Below, one piece after another: positions 28,414 to 39,225 of a DNA stretch of 42,982 nucleotides; the first letter of the stretch is position 1; each line of letters starts with the position of its first letter. Source of the DNA: Alitibacter langaaensis DSM 22999 (GTDB taxonomy: Bacteria; Pseudomonadota; Gammaproteobacteria; Enterobacterales; Pasteurellaceae); the NCBI RefSeq assembly GCF_003096995.1, contig NZ_QENU01000015.1, positions 1 to 42,982 of the forward strand, in the 5' to 3' direction. The notes below the pieces were generated by a model. It ran no database searches. It was not told where the DNA came from and saw only the letters and a program-made list of their open reading frames with translations. Made by a program: the position numbers and the translations under genes.

Positions 28414-31400
28414 ATGTTCCAAATCTTTCGTGGTTCGCCAGCCTTATCTGAATTCCGTTTAAGCCAACTTACAGCAAAATTCCAAAAAGCAAATCTGCCC
28501 GTTAAATCTTTCTATGCAGAATATGTGCATTTTGCTGATTTATCGGCGGCATTATCAGCTACCGAAACTCAAGAATTAGAAGAATTATTGCATTATGGTC
28601 CTACTTTGGCACAACACGAACCGAAAGGGGAATGCTTTGTTGTAATCCCGCGTATTGGCACGATTTCTTCTTGGTCATCAAAAGCAACGGATATTGCTCA
28701 CAACTGCGGTTTAGAAAAAGTGGTGCGTTTAGAGCGTGGTTTAGCCTATTACTTTGAATTTGACCGCACTTTGAATGCGGATGAGCAGGTTAAATTAGTA
28801 TCGCATTTACATGACCGAATGATGGAATCTGTGGTGCGTGAAAAACAAGAGGCGGCACAATTATTTGAACAGCAAGAACCCAAAGAATTTACCACTGTCG
28901 ATGTGTTAAACGGTGGTCGCCAAGCATTAGAAGCGGCGAATGTGAACCTAGGTTTAGCGTTGGCTGAAGACGAAATGGATTATTTAGTAGAAAATTTCAC
29001 CGCACTTCATCGCAATCCAACGGATGTTGAACTTTATATGTTTGCACAAGCCAATTCAGAGCATTGCCGCCACAAAATTTTTAATGCGGATTGGATTATT
29101 GATGGCGAAAAACAAGAAAAATCGCTGTTCAAAATGATTAAAAATACCTTTGAGAAAACCCCTGATTATGTGCTTTCTGCCTATAAAGATAATGCGGCGG
29201 TGATGGAAGGCTCAAGCGTAGGGCGCTTTTTCCCCGATCAAGATGGGCAATATCGCTACCATAATGAAAAAGCGCATATCCTAATGAAAGTGGAAACCCA
29301 CAACCACCCGACGGCTATTTCGCCATTCCCAGGGGCGGCGACAGGTTCTGGCGGCGAAATTCGTGATGAGGGTGCAACAGGTCGTGGTGCGAAACCGAAA
29401 GCAGGGTTGGTCGGTTTTTCGGCCTCTAACCTTGTGATCCCTGATTTTGAGCAACCTTGGGAAGCACCGCTTTCTAAACCAAATCGCATCGCCTCTGCCT
29501 TAGATATTATGTTAGAAGCGCCTTTAGGCGGTGCGGCATTTAATAATGAGTTTGGTCGCCCTGCATTGTTAGGCTATTTCCGCACCTATGAAGAAAAAGT
29601 GAACAGCTTTGCTGGCGAAGAAGTGCGTGGTTATCACAAACCTATTATGCTTGCGGGCGGCATTGGCAATATTCGTGAAGAACATGTTCAAAAAGGCGAA
29701 ATCTCTGTTGGCGCAAAACTGATCGTGCTTGGTGGCCCTGCGATGAACATTGGTTTAGGCGGCGGCGCGGCTTCTTCTATGGCATCGGGTAAATCCAAAG
29801 AAGATCTCGATTTTGCCTCTGTGCAACGAGATAATCCAGAAATGGAACGCCGTTGCCAAGAAGTGATCGACCGCTGCTGGCAAATGGGGGAAGATAACCC
29901 AATTCTATTCATTCATGATGTGGGCGCGGGTGGGCTTTCTAATGCTATGCCAGAATTAGTGCATGACGGTGGACGTGGCGGTAAGTTTGATTTACGCAAA
30001 ATTTTGTGTGACGAAAAAGGTATGTCGCCCCTTGAGATTTGGTGTAATGAATCGCAAGAACGCTATGTGTTAGCGGTTGCGCCCGAAAAACTCGATTTAT
30101 TCACCGCACTTTGTGAACGTGAGCGTGCGCCATTTGCTGTGATTGGCGAAGCGACCGAAGAAAAACATTTAACGCTTGCTGATCCGCATTTTGACAATAA
30201 ACCGATTGATTTGCCAATGGATGTTCTGCTTGGAAAAACGCCGAAAATGACCCGTGATGTTTCGCAAAAATCGGTAAAAAATCCACCGTTGGCGCAAGAA
30301 GAAATCCAATTAAGCGAAGCGTTACACCGTGTACTACGTTTACCTGTGGTAGCAGAAAAAACTTTCTTAATTACCATTGGCGACCGTTCGGTTACAGGCA
30401 TGGTAGCTCGGGATCAAATGGTTGGCCCTTGGCAAGTGCCCGTGGCGGATTGTGCGGTGACAACCACATCCTTAGATAGCTACTATGGCGAAGCCATGTC
30501 AATGGGCGAACGCGCACCTGTTGCCCTATTAGATTTCGCAGCATCTGCACGTCTTGCTGTGGCAGAAAGTTTGACCAACATTGCAGCAACGGATATTGGC
30601 GATATTAAACGCATTAAACTGTCGGCGAACTGGATGTCTGCCGCAGGGCATACAGGCGAAGATGCGGGGCTTTATGAAGCCGTTAAAGCTATTGGCGAAG
30701 AGCTTTGTCCGCAATTAGGCTTAACCATTCCTGTGGGCAAAGATTCGATGTCAATGAAAACCACATGGCAGGAAAATGGCGAACAAAAATCGGTTACCGC
30801 GCCATTGTCATTGGTAATCAGTGCCTTTGCCAGAGTGGAAGACGTGCGTAAAACTGTCATCCCACAACTTCGCACCGATAAAGGCGAAAGCCGTTTATTG
30901 CTCATTGACCTAGGCGAGGGGAATAATCGTTTAGGCGCAACCGCACTGGCTCAAGTGTATAAACAACTGGGGGATAAACCCGCCGATGTGGTGAACGCGC
31001 AAACACTAAAAGATTTCTTCAATGGAATGCAAGCCTTGGTGGTAGCGGGTAAATTATTGGCTTATCACGACCGCTCAGACGGTGGTTTAATTACCACGTT
31101 GGCAGAAATGGCATTCGCAGGGCATTGCGGTGTTGATATTGATATTTCAGCCTTAGGCGATAATGATCTAGCCGTATTATTCAATGAAGAGTTAGGCGCT
31201 GTCATTCAAGTGGCAGATAGCGAATTAAATGCTGTGCGAGAAGTGTTAAAAGCGCACAATTTATTGCACTTAACGAAAGAACTCGGCACGGTAAACACAG
31301 AAGATCGTTTTGAAATTCGCCGTGGCACTCAAACATTGCTAACCGAAAAACGCTCGCATTTGCGTGGTATTTGGGCAGAATTGACCCATCAAATGCAGCG

Positions 31401-32307
31401 CTTGCGTGATAACCCAGAATGTGCTGATCAAGAATTTGAAAGCAAAAAAGATCCAAATAACAAAGGGTTATCAGCCTATTTAACTTATGATGTGAATGAA
31501 GACATTGCCGCTCCTTACATTGCCAAAGGCATACGCCCACGCATTGCGATTTTGCGTGAACAAGGAGTGAACAGCCATTATGAAATGGCAGCTGCCTTTG
31601 ACCGCGCAGGGTTTGATGCCATTGATGTGCACATGAGCGACTTGCAACAAAATCGCCATAATTTGAAAGACTTCCAAGCTCTTGTTGCTTGTGGCGGTTT
31701 CTCTTATGGTGATGTGCTCGGTGCTGGTGGCGGCTGGGCAAAATCTATCTTATTTAACACCGCACTTCGTGAACAATTTGCCACTTTCTTTGAACGTGAA
31801 AACACCCTAACACTAGGCGTGTGTAACGGCTGCCAAATGATTTCTAACCTTGCCGAAATTATTCCAGGCACAGAAAACTGGCCACGCTTTGTGCGCAATA
31901 AATCTGAGCGTTTTGAGGCTCGTGTTGCTATGGTGAAAATCAACGATACTCACTCACTTTGGTTCAACGGCATGGCTGGAAGCCATATGCCAATCGCAGT
32001 AAGTCACGGCGAAGGACGGGTAGAATTTAAACAGCCAGAACAGCTAGCCAATTTACAAAAACAAAACTTGGTAATTGCGCAATATATTGATAATAATCTC
32101 AATATTACCGAACAATACCCAGCCAACCCAAATGGCTCAGCCAACGGCATCACCGCGATCTCAAACCAAGACGGCAGAGTCGCCATTATGATGCCACACC
32201 CTGAACGCGTATTCCGCGCCGTGAGCAATTCTTGGTATCCAGAAGACTGGAGCGAAGATGGCGCATGGATGAGATTGTTTAGGAATGCGAGAGTGGTTTT
32301 AAAATAA
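28414..32307 (+). CDS. purL: Phosphoribosylformylglycinamidine synthase (single-chain PurL)
   Basis: PurL converts FGAR, glutamine and ATP to FGAM in the fourth step of purine synthesis. The 1297 aa match the large fused form of gammaproteobacteria (E. coli 1295): N-terminal PurS-like domain, a linker, the tandem synthetase halves with [19 protein letters not shown] and the [10 protein letters not shown] region, and a C-terminal glutamine amidotransferase with nucleophile C1137 in GVCNGCQM and H1262/E1264 in PHPER. AAGGATATTCCT precedes the ATG. It is monocistronic under a PurR box. Four exact uptake signals lie inside the coding region. Confidence 0.97.
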   Translation: MFQIFRGSPALSEFRLSQLTAKFQKANLPVKSFYAEYVHFADLSAALSATETQELEELLHYGPTLAQHEPKGECFVVIPRIGTISSWSSKATDIAHNCGLEKVVRLERGLAYYFEFDRTLNADEQVKLVSHLHDRMMESVVREKQEAAQLFEQQEPKEFTTVDVLNGGRQALEAANVNLGLALAEDEMDYLVENFTALHRNPTDVELYMFAQANSEHCRHKIFNADWIIDGEKQEKSLFKMIKNTFEKTPDYVLSAYKDNAAVMEGSSVGRFFPDQDGQYRYHNEKAHILMKVETHNHPTAISPFPGAATGSGGEIRDEGATGRGAKPKAGLVGFSASNLVIPDFEQPWEAPLSKPNRIASALDIMLEAPLGGAAFNNEFGRPALLGYFRTYEEKVNSFAGEEVRGYHKPIMLAGGIGNIREEHVQKGEISVGAKLIVLGGPAMNIGLGGGAASSMASGKSKEDLDFASVQRDNPEMERRCQEVIDRCWQMGEDNPILFIHDVGAGGLSNAMPELVHDGGRGGKFDLRKILCDEKGMSPLEIWCNESQERYVLAVAPEKLDLFTALCERERAPFAVIGEATEEKHLTLADPHFDNKPIDLPMDVLLGKTPKMTRDVSQKSVKNPPLAQEEIQLSEALHRVLRLPVVAEKTFLITIGDRSVTGMVARDQMVGPWQVPVADCAVTTTSLDSYYGEAMSMGERAPVALLDFAASARLAVAESLTNIAATDIGDIKRIKLSANWMSAAGHTGEDAGLYEAVKAIGEELCPQLGLTIPVGKDSMSMKTTWQENGEQKSVTAPLSLVISAFARVEDVRKTVIPQLRTDKGESRLLLIDLGEGNNRLGATALAQVYKQLGDKPADVVNAQTLKDFFNGMQALVVAGKLLAYHDRSDGGLITTLAEMAFAGHCGVDIDISALGDNDLAVLFNEELGAVIQVADSELNAVREVLKAHNLLHLTKELGTVNTEDRFEIRRGTQTLLTEKRSHLRGIWAELTHQMQRLRDNPECADQEFESKKDPNNKGLSAYLTYDVNEDIAAPYIAKGIRPRIAILREQGVNSHYEMAAAFDRAGFDAIDVHMSDLQQNRHNLKDFQALVACGGFSYGDVLGAGGGWAKSILFNTALREQFATFFERENTLTLGVCNGCQMISNLAEIIPGTENWPRFVRNKSERFEARVAMVKINDTHSLWFNGMAGSHMPIAVSHGEGRVEFKQPEQLANLQKQNLVIAQYIDNNLNITEQYPANPNGSANGITAISNQDGRVAIMMPHPERVFRAVSNSWYPEDWSEDGAWMRLFRNARVVLK

Positions 32308-32315
32308 GTAGTGAA

Positions 32316-32338
32316 AGTATTCATTTTTGATGAATACT
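32316..32338 (+). terminator. Hairpin after purL, possible weak terminator
   Basis: AGTATTCAT (32316-32324) and ATGAATACT (32330-32338) form a perfect 9-bp stem with a 5-base loop, 9 bp after the purL stop. The following bases are AT-rich but lack a clear T-run. Confidence 0.45.
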
Positions 32339-32387
32339 GAATTATTTCTAGATCTTATAATAGACTGATAATATAGGGAGAAAATGC

Positions 32388-34200
32388 GTGTCTAATTTAG
32401 ATATATCAATGCTATCACTGACAAAGAATACCTACTTCTATAGAGCTAAAGATCATGATATAAATCATGTAGAAATTCTTGATTGTGCAAGCAGAAATTG
32501 TCAAGAAGGAAAAGAATTTCTAATTAATACGGTAAAAGAAAATATTGAAATAAATGAAAAATCATATTTATATTCTTTACGTATTTTCCCTTCAGAAAGA
32601 ACAGTGTATTTCATTAATAGTCAAGATAAAGAAGTAAAATTTAGTGATATTATCCATGCCTATATAATATTGATTGAGAGAGATGATTTCTTAGCCGTGT
32701 TAAGTAAAAGTTGTTCTAGTATTATCTAAAATAATTGATACAAAGTTTGAGTTATTAAGTAATTTAGGTAATAACTCTCTTGTATCTCAAAATGCTGAAT
32801 ATCAGAGATTATCTTTAAGAAATATGACAATATCAGATAAAGCTATAAGGGCCCGATCATATGAAGATGCTAATCTTAATGGTGTTTTGTCTCTTCATGG
32901 AGCAGGAAGATCCATTCCATCTCATATAAGAGTCAGAGAGAACTCTTCTGTTATATCAATATCTAGTAGTGGAAGAGTTAATGAACTCTCTCAAAGAGTT
33001 ACTTTTACAGACATTATTAATTGGATTGATAAAAATTTTGAAAAAATCCAAAATGGAAATAGCAATGAATTTTTAGATAGCTTTGCTAAAAGAATTGATT
33101 TGAATGAAATAATAGCATCAGGTGTAGAACCTAACTCTATTTTGATTGAAACTAGTACGCTAATTAATGCTCTTGAAAATAACAATATTTACTTTTATCG
33201 TTCAAAATCTAAGAAGGTTTGTATTAAGGATGGATTTAAAAATAAGTTAATTTTAGGTTTAGAGAAAATTTATGATTTATCTAAGTTATCTGACGCCAAT
33301 GCTAATTTGTTTCAGGTGAATGGATTAGGTAAAAATAACGTATTAAAAATTAATAAGAAAACAATTTCTATAGAAATTAACATACTTAAACGATTAAATA
33401 TAGAAGATGATGGGAAAGAGCTTAGTCTTCAGGATTATATTAAAAAGCATAAATTATATAGTGTTACATTTACAGATCCTCAATATATGTACTTCATGGG
33501 TTATTGCTTCCAAGATAGATCAGGGATATCTGATATAGATAATATTTTAGATATACTAGTTAATCAGGATAATTTTACAGTAAAAGCTGAGAAAGAACCT
33601 GAAGACGAGTTCCTAACAGAAAACAGTACACAATTTTCTAGTAATTCTATTTTTGGCTTTGTAGAGAATTTACACCGAAAAGATGATTACATTTTTTGTG
33701 ATGATTTAGGTGATGAATGGGCTGATCATATAACTATGAATTTAAAAGATAAATCAATTAACTTTATTCATTCGAAATATAATGATGATGTGAGCCTATC
33801 GGCAAGTAAGCTACATGATGTTGTTGGACAAGCAATTAAAAATATAGGGAATATGCATTTTTCAAGAGATCAATTTATCAATAAGAAATTAAATCCAAAA
33901 CTTATGAAGGTATATACTACATCTAATTCAGTGAGAACTAACATATCTAGGGTCAGAAAAGGTAATTTAAAAGATTTTGAGTCCAAATTAGATTCACTAC
34001 TAAAAAATCATTCCTTATCTAGAAAATGCATATTATGTTGTCCATTTCTATCAAAAGAACAGATAGGTAATGAATTTAAGAAGATAAAGCAGGGAAAAAA
34101 CACAAAAGGAAATGTCACACAATTGCTATGGATTATATCTTCTTTTTCACATGTAGTAAAAGAGATGAATATTGTTCCAGTAATTTACTGTCGTTCATAA
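32388..34200 (+). pseudogene. Frameshifted AT-rich accessory gene, unknown family, possible nuclease
   Basis: Two frames, 32388-32729 (113 codons) and one open from 32704 to 34200, join into a protein of about 603 aa if one A of the AAAA run at 32706-32709 is removed. The GTG at 32388 has GGGAG 7 bp upstream and TATAAT at 32356-32361, whereas the first ATG of the second frame (32824) has no ribosome site, so one broken gene is likelier than two. I do not recognise the family. In the second part (residues about 433-485 of the joined protein) the segment CDDLGDEWADHI, then 12 residues later FIHSK, then VVGQAIKNIG, resembles the D-(x)n-x-x-K core of a PD-(D/E)XK nuclease; the C-terminus has CILCCPFLS and QLLWIISSF. 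Composition is very AT-rich with ATA/AGA/TTA codons and no uptake signal: horizontally acquired. A mobile defence gene is possible but unproven. Confidence 0.6.
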
Positions 34201-34261
34201 TAAGTAAATTTTTCAATACAGTCTGGCTTTCGAATAAGGATTTCCTATTTTTATTAATATA

Positions 34262-34291
34262 AGCACTCGCCAAAACGAGTGCTATTTTTTT
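34262..34291 (+). terminator. Terminator of the frameshifted accessory gene
   Basis: AGCACTCG (34262-34269) and CGAGTGCT (34276-34283) make a perfect 8-bp stem with a CCAAAA loop, followed by A and T7. It lies 61 bp after the stop, so the accessory gene is a complete unit with its own end. Confidence 0.9.
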
Positions 34292-34346
34292 AATTTCTTT
34301 TAAAGCATTTCCTAATGCATTTCTGCAATTTAGATTAATCAATAAC

Positions 34347-35561
34347 CTACCCCACAACCGTAGGCAGCCAGCCTGCTTTGATGGCGAAAGGGATTGAGGT
34401 GATGATTAAGCCTAGAATGGCGACGATAAAGAGTAATATGTTTCCGCCAAATACTCGGTATGGCAGATTTGGGTGAGCGTGGCGGGCTTTCCACACGAGA
34501 GCGGCGGGCAGCACCACGGCGTAAAATGCGAACATTTGTCCTGCGTAGCCAAGGGCAAGGATGAAGCCTTTTGGATAGAATAGGGCGAATAACAACGGTG
34601 GCAAGAAAGTGAAAATGCCAATGGTAAAACGGTTTGTTGCACGTTTGAAGGTTTGGGTGAAAAGATCTTGTATGCATTCAAACAAGCCTAAAGCCACGCC
34701 AAGGAATGACGTGATCAGCGCAAGTGCGGAGAAAATTTTCACAATTTTTGCGGTGATCTCGCTGCCTGTGATTTGTTGAGTGGCAGTGACTAAGCCATTG
34801 AGCGTAGGATCTTGTTGCAGGATTTGTAAAAACAAATTCTGGCTTAATACGCCGTGGGTGGAAAGCTGCCATAAAATATACACGCTGAGCGTGATGAGCG
34901 ACCCTGTGATAATCGAAAAACGCAGTGCTTTAACGTTGCCTTGCAAATAGTTATTCAGGCTTGGAATGGAGCCGTGAAAACCAAATGCCGTGAAGAAAAT
35001 CGGGCTGGCGGAAATAAGCAGCAAATTATCAAGGGGCATTGCCATTAGATTATCCATATGAATGTGTGGAACCATGGAGAAAATCACGAGAGCAAGTCCA
35101 ATCAGCATCACGAAAAATAACAGGCGATTGATGCCATCAACGCTTTTGGTGCCGATGACGATAAATGCGCCAAAGAAGACGGTGAACAAGACGATAGCGA
35201 GTTTTTCTGCTATCTCTTGAGAGCCGAATTCAGGCAGAATAGAAGAGAGCAAATTCCCGCCGCCGGTCACATAAGCCGCGAGCAGCGCATAGAGAAAAAC
35301 CATTAATACAATGGTTGAAATAACACGCCCCGTTTTACCAAAATATTGCGCAGCGAGAGTGCCGATTCCCGCATCATGGGTAGCCGTTTGGTACACTTCC
35401 ACAAAAAGCAGAGCGCTGTAAGTGAGTAATAACCACAATGCGATTAATAATACAAAGGTAAAGGAAAAGCCGATTCCCGCTGAAGTGAGCGGCATAGCAA
35501 GCATTCCGCCACCGATCATGGTTCCTGACACTAATAATGTGCTGCCTAATGTTCTATTCAT
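34347..35561 (-). CDS. tyrP: Aromatic amino acid (tyrosine/tryptophan) permease, TyrP type
   Basis: This inner-membrane proton symporter of the HAAAP family imports tyrosine or related aromatic amino acids. The 404-aa protein has about 11 membrane helices and the family start GSTLLVSGTMIGGGMLAMP, typical of TyrP/Mtr. AGGA precedes the ATG. Two TyrR-like boxes upstream support tyrosine as the likely substrate. H. influenzae has two tyrP-like genes, so which paralogue this is cannot be said. It converges on the accessory gene at 34200. Confidence 0.9.
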   Translation of the reverse strand: MNRTLGSTLLVSGTMIGGGMLAMPLTSAGIGFSFTFVLLIALWLLLTYSALLFVEVYQTATHDAGIGTLAAQYFGKTGRVISTIVLMVFLYALLAAYVTGGGNLLSSILPEFGSQEIAEKLAIVLFTVFFGAFIVIGTKSVDGINRLLFFVMLIGLALVIFSMVPHIHMDNLMAMPLDNLLLISASPIFFTAFGFHGSIPSLNNYLQGNVKALRFSIITGSLITLSVYILWQLSTHGVLSQNLFLQILQQDPTLNGLVTATQQITGSEITAKIVKIFSALALITSFLGVALGLFECIQDLFTQTFKRATNRFTIGIFTFLPPLLFALFYPKGFILALGYAGQMFAFYAVVLPAALVWKARHAHPNLPYRVFGGNILLFIVAILGLIITSIPFAIKAGWLPTVVG

Positions 35562-35618
35562 TTGATTTCCTTTTAGAATCTCGTAAGCGTTTTTTTGTAT
35601 TGTTATTGAAACGATGAG

Positions 35619-35636
35619 TGTAATAAATTTTTTACT
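35619..35636 (-). promoter_or_regulatory. Weaker TyrR-like box
   Basis: TGTAATAAATTTTTTACT fits TGTAAA-N6-TTTACA in 10 of 12 defined positions, 58 bp upstream of the tyrP start. It would lie over or near the promoter, where TyrR-tyrosine represses in E. coli. Confidence 0.5.
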
Positions 35637-35689
35637 AGAAGAAAAGCATTTGATGATATTTTCAATGGTTTTATTGGGTTGTTATTAAG

Positions 35690-35707
35690 TGTAAATAAAA
35701 AGTTACA
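35690..35707 (-). promoter_or_regulatory. Strong TyrR-like box
   Basis: TGTAAATAAAAAGTTACA matches TGTAAA-N6-TTTACA in 11 of 12 positions. It lies 71 bp further upstream than the weaker box; the strong/weak pair resembles the arrangement used at TyrR-controlled promoters. Confidence 0.6.
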
Positions 35708-35840
35708 TAACGGCGAAGATATTATGAATAAACGTTAAATTGTTAGTTTATGGCTGTTCACACATGGAAAACAAAAATTTTGTGTTTCTTGACCGCACTT
35801 TGATTGATAAAACAGGGCAAAAAGTTGATAAAAAGGGCAT

Positions 35841-35867
35841 AAAAAAGGGATAGATGATTTCTATCCC
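35841..35867 (-). terminator. Terminator of the amino acid ABC transporter operon
   Basis: GGGATAGA (35847-35854) and TCTATCCC (35860-35867) form a perfect stem with a 5-base loop; on the minus strand T6 follows. Confidence 0.9.
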
Positions 35868-35907
35868 GATATTTTTGCGCAAAAGTGCGGTCAATTTTGA
35901 TGAAATT

Positions 35908-36657
35908 TTAATGGGCACGCAATCGTTGCAAAAAGGCTTTCGTGCGTTCATGCTGTGGGTTGTCGAACAGTTGCTGCGGCGAACCTTGTTCGACAATAAC
36001 GCCACCATCCATCACAATCACCAAATCTGCCACGTCTAAAGCGAATTTGATTTCATGGGTGACTACCACCATTGTCCAGCCCTCTTTAGTTAAGGCTTTC
36101 ATGGTGTCCAGCACGTCTTGCACCAGCTCTGGATCCAACGCCGAAGTGGGTTCATCAAACAGCATTAATTCGGGCTGTAAAGCTAAGGCGCGGGCAATAC
36201 CAACACGCTGCTGCTGACCGCCTGATAATTGGAATGGATAAAGGGTTGCTTTGTCCGTTAATCCCACTTTATTGAGCAGTTCTAAGGCTTCCGTTTGCGC
36301 CTGTTGAACGCTTTTGCCTTGTACTTGCACTGGGCCTTCCATTACATTTTCTAACGCTGTTTTATGGGGGAATAAATTGTAATTTTGGAAAACCATGCCT
36401 GATTTACGGCGCAATGCGAGAATGTCTTTTTTGGCAGGATGACGGGCAAAATCAATGTGCAATGGTGCCGCATTCTCAAAACTAATCGTCCCCTGTTCGG
36501 GCATTTCAAGCGCGTTTAAACAGCGCAAAAAAGTGGTTTTACCCGAGCCTGACGGTCCGAGAATTACCACTACTTCACCTTTGGCAATGTCTAAATCAAT
36601 ACCACGCAGAATTGGGTTGTCGCCAAACGCTTTATGAATATTTCTTACTTTAATCAT
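35908..36657 (-). CDS. Amino acid (probably cystine) ABC transporter, ATPase subunit
   Basis: The 249-aa ATPase powers import with the adjacent permease and binding protein. Walker A GPSGSGKTT (34-42), Q-loop, signature LSGGQ (144-148) and Walker B LMLFDE (164-169) are all present, and the sequence is of the polar amino acid type (GlnQ/ArtP/TcyN). AGGAG precedes the ATG, 8 bp after the permease stop. It is the last gene of the three-gene operon. Cystine is favoured because the binding protein resembles TcyJ/FliY; other polar amino acids are not excluded. Confidence 0.9.
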   Translation of the reverse strand: MIKVRNIHKAFGDNPILRGIDLDIAKGEVVVILGPSGSGKTTFLRCLNALEMPEQGTISFENAAPLHIDFARHPAKKDILALRRKSGMVFQNYNLFPHKTALENVMEGPVQVQGKSVQQAQTEALELLNKVGLTDKATLYPFQLSGGQQQRVGIARALALQPELMLFDEPTSALDPELVQDVLDTMKALTKEGWTMVVVTHEIKFALDVADLVIVMDGGVIVEQGSPQQLFDNPQHERTKAFLQRLRAH

Positions 36658-36665
36658 TGCTTCTC

Positions 36666-37382
36666 CTAGCGTGCTACATAACGAGCCATACGTTTTTCAA
36701 GGTGTGCTTGGATAAAGAATAATATCCAGCAGAATCCCCAATATACAAGACCCGCTTCAATATAAATCGGCAAGAAGTCATAGGACATATTTGCCATTTG
36801 TTGTGCCACGCGGAACATTTCCGTTACGGTGACGACAGATGCTAGCGAAGTGTCTTTAAATAGGCTGATAAATGTATTACTTAACGGCGGAATGGCAACA
36901 CGGAAAGCCTGTGGCGCAATGATTCGGCGGAAAGTTTGCATATAGCTCATGCCAATGGTGTAGCCCGCTTCCCATTGCCCTTTCGGCACTGAAGAAATAG
37001 CGGCGCGCACTGTTTCTGATGCGTAAGCACCGATATTGAGCGAGAAACCGATAATCGCCGCTGGGATTGGATCGATAAATATCCCTAAGGCGGGTAATCC
37101 GTAAAACACCACTGAAATTTGTACCAGCATTGGCGTGCCACGAATAATGGAAATATATACTTTCACAATGGCAAGCACGATGCGGTAAAACCAGCCACCC
37201 ACTGGTGTGACTCGAATTAATGCCACCGCGACAGCCAAAATCATGCCGATGATAAATGAAGCAATCGCCAACGGAATGGAAATTAATACCGCAGCTTTTA
37301 CCATTGGCCAAAAAGCATTAATGACCAAGTCCACGCGGGCCTCGGTCATAAATGGGAGAGAAAGGAGAAAATTACTTAGCAC
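36666..37382 (-). CDS. Amino acid (probably cystine) ABC transporter, permease subunit
   Basis: The 238-aa membrane subunit has about five helices and the EAA loop motif (EAGYTIGMSYMQTFRRIIAPQ region) that docks with the ATPase; it resembles TcyL/YecS. The GTG at 37382 overlaps the binding-protein stop by 11 bp and has GGAAGAG upstream, so I prefer it to the ATG at 37349, which has no ribosome site. The overlap implies coupled translation. Confidence 0.88.
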   Translation of the reverse strand: MLSNFLLSLPFMTEARVDLVINAFWPMVKAAVLISIPLAIASFIIGMILAVAVALIRVTPVGGWFYRIVLAIVKVYISIIRGTPMLVQISVVFYGLPALGIFIDPIPAAIIGFSLNIGAYASETVRAAISSVPKGQWEAGYTIGMSYMQTFRRIIAPQAFRVAIPPLSNTFISLFKDTSLASVVTVTEMFRVAQQMANMSYDFLPIYIEAGLVYWGFCWILFFIQAHLEKRMARYVAR

Positions 37383-38154
37383 TGATATCTCTTCCGAAGA
37401 ACTGTTCGCCTAGTTTTTTCAATGTGCCGTCTTTTTGTAGTTCTAGCACTGCCGCACTAATTTTTGCTAAGGCTTCATCGTTGCCTTTGTTGACAATAAA
37501 GCCTGAGCCTAATTTGTCATTCGATTCCCATAAGATTTTTAACCCAGAATTTGGATCTTTTTTCAAGAAATCTAATACGGCTAATCCATCATTGAATGTA
37601 ACATCAGCGCGTTTTTGTTTTAATAGCATTACGCTTTGTGATAAACCGTCTACAGGCACGATTTCAGCATGATTTTTTACCGCTAATTCACCGTAGTTTG
37701 AGCTGATAGATTGCGCTGCTTTTAAGCCTTTCACATCTTCAGGTTTGCTTACACGAGTATCATCGGCACGACCTAAGATAACTTCGCCAGACCAGCTGTA
37801 AGGCTCTGAACGGTCAAAAGTTGCACGGCGTTCTGGTGTGGTTAATGACACTTGGTTGGCAACAATATCAAAACGGCCAGCTTTCAAGCCTGCCATCATA
37901 GAATCCCAAACGGTTTCTTTGAATTCCACTTTAACGCCTAATTTTTCAGCCACTGCTCGCGCCACTTCCACATCATAGCCCGTTAATTTATTGCTTTCAT
38001 CGTGATAGGAAAATGGCGGATAAGTGCCTTCTGTGCCCACGGTGATCGTACCATGGTTGTTGATACGTTCTAATAAACTCTCTGCGGCGAATGCTTGAGT
38101 GGTTGTTGCTACAGCAAAAATACTTGCTGCTAAAAATGCTAATTTTTTAAACAT
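37372..38154 (-). CDS. Amino acid (probably cystine) ABC transporter, periplasmic binding protein
   Basis: This is a periplasmic type II binding protein of 260 aa. A Sec signal with cleavage after AFA (about residue 23) is followed by TVGTEGTYPPFSYHD, the start of SBP family 3 domains, and closes with LKKLGEQFFGRD. GTYPPFS and WDSMMAGLKAGRFDIV align by eye with the E. coli cystine-binding TcyJ/FliY. AAGGA precedes the ATG. First gene of the operon, behind a promoter with a palindromic operator-like site. Confidence 0.88.
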   Translation of the reverse strand: MFKKLAFLAASIFAVATTTQAFAAESLLERINNHGTITVGTEGTYPPFSYHDESNKLTGYDVEVARAVAEKLGVKVEFKETVWDSMMAGLKAGRFDIVANQVSLTTPERRATFDRSEPYSWSGEVILGRADDTRVSKPEDVKGLKAAQSISSNYGELAVKNHAEIVPVDGLSQSVMLLKQKRADVTFNDGLAVLDFLKKDPNSGLKILWESNDKLGSGFIVNKGNDEALAKISAAVLELQKDGTLKKLGEQFFGRDISAK

Positions 38155-38191
38155 AGACTTTCCTTTAATAAGTTAACTAAGAAATGACGAT

Positions 38192-38220
38192 ATTTTAATT
38201 GAATTCTATTTAATGACCAA
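38192..38220 (-). promoter_or_regulatory. Probable promoter of the cystine-type ABC operon
   Basis: On the minus strand TTGGTC (38215-38220) and TAAAAT (38192-38197) are separated by 17 bp, 37 bp before the start codon. Confidence 0.55.
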
Positions 38221-38228
38221 GGAATCAA

Positions 38229-38247
38229 TGGTTATAACTTATAACCA
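38229..38247. promoter_or_regulatory. 19-bp perfect palindrome, probable operator
   Basis: TGGTTATAACTTATAACCA is a perfect palindrome with a central C, 8 bp upstream of the predicted -35. It contains the T-N11-A pattern used by LysR-type regulators; CysB would be a sensible candidate for a cystine importer, but the factor is not identified by the sequence. Confidence 0.55.
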
Positions 38248-38270
38248 AGCGACTTTTAACTAAGCGACTT
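38243..38270. repeat. Tandem direct repeat upstream of the ABC operon
   Basis: Two copies of AACyAAGCGACTT (38243-38255 and 38258-38270) differ at one base and repeat with a 15-bp period. The first copy overlaps the right end of the palindrome. Probably a second part of the control region. Confidence 0.55.
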
Positions 38271-38310
38271 TGTGTATGAAAGATAAACAGTTTTCATATT
38301 TAGCCAATGA

Positions 38311-39225
<915 letters not shown>

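Larger units (their letters stand above)
35562..35907. other. Intergenic region upstream of tyrP
   Basis: 346 bp without a supported gene (a frame at 35748-36008 is the shadow of the ABC gene). It holds the tyrP control region with two TyrR-like boxes, an inverted pair of uptake signals (35792-35800 and 35883-35891) and, between them, the terminator of the ABC operon. Confidence 0.7.

Noticed and set aside
31202-31741. 179-codon frame antisense to purL
   Set aside because: It lies within conserved purL coding sequence; composition is that of a shadow frame with no start signal.
32704-32729. Programmed frameshifting to join the two halves of the accessory gene
   Set aside because: There is no slippery heptamer, no stop-adjacent rare-codon context and no following structure that I can see; a one-base insertion in the A-run is simpler.
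38243-38270. Start of a CRISPR array
   Set aside because: Only two short copies with 2-bp spacing, no spacers and no cas genes nearby; it is a promoter-side direct repeat. No other CRISPR-like repeats were seen.
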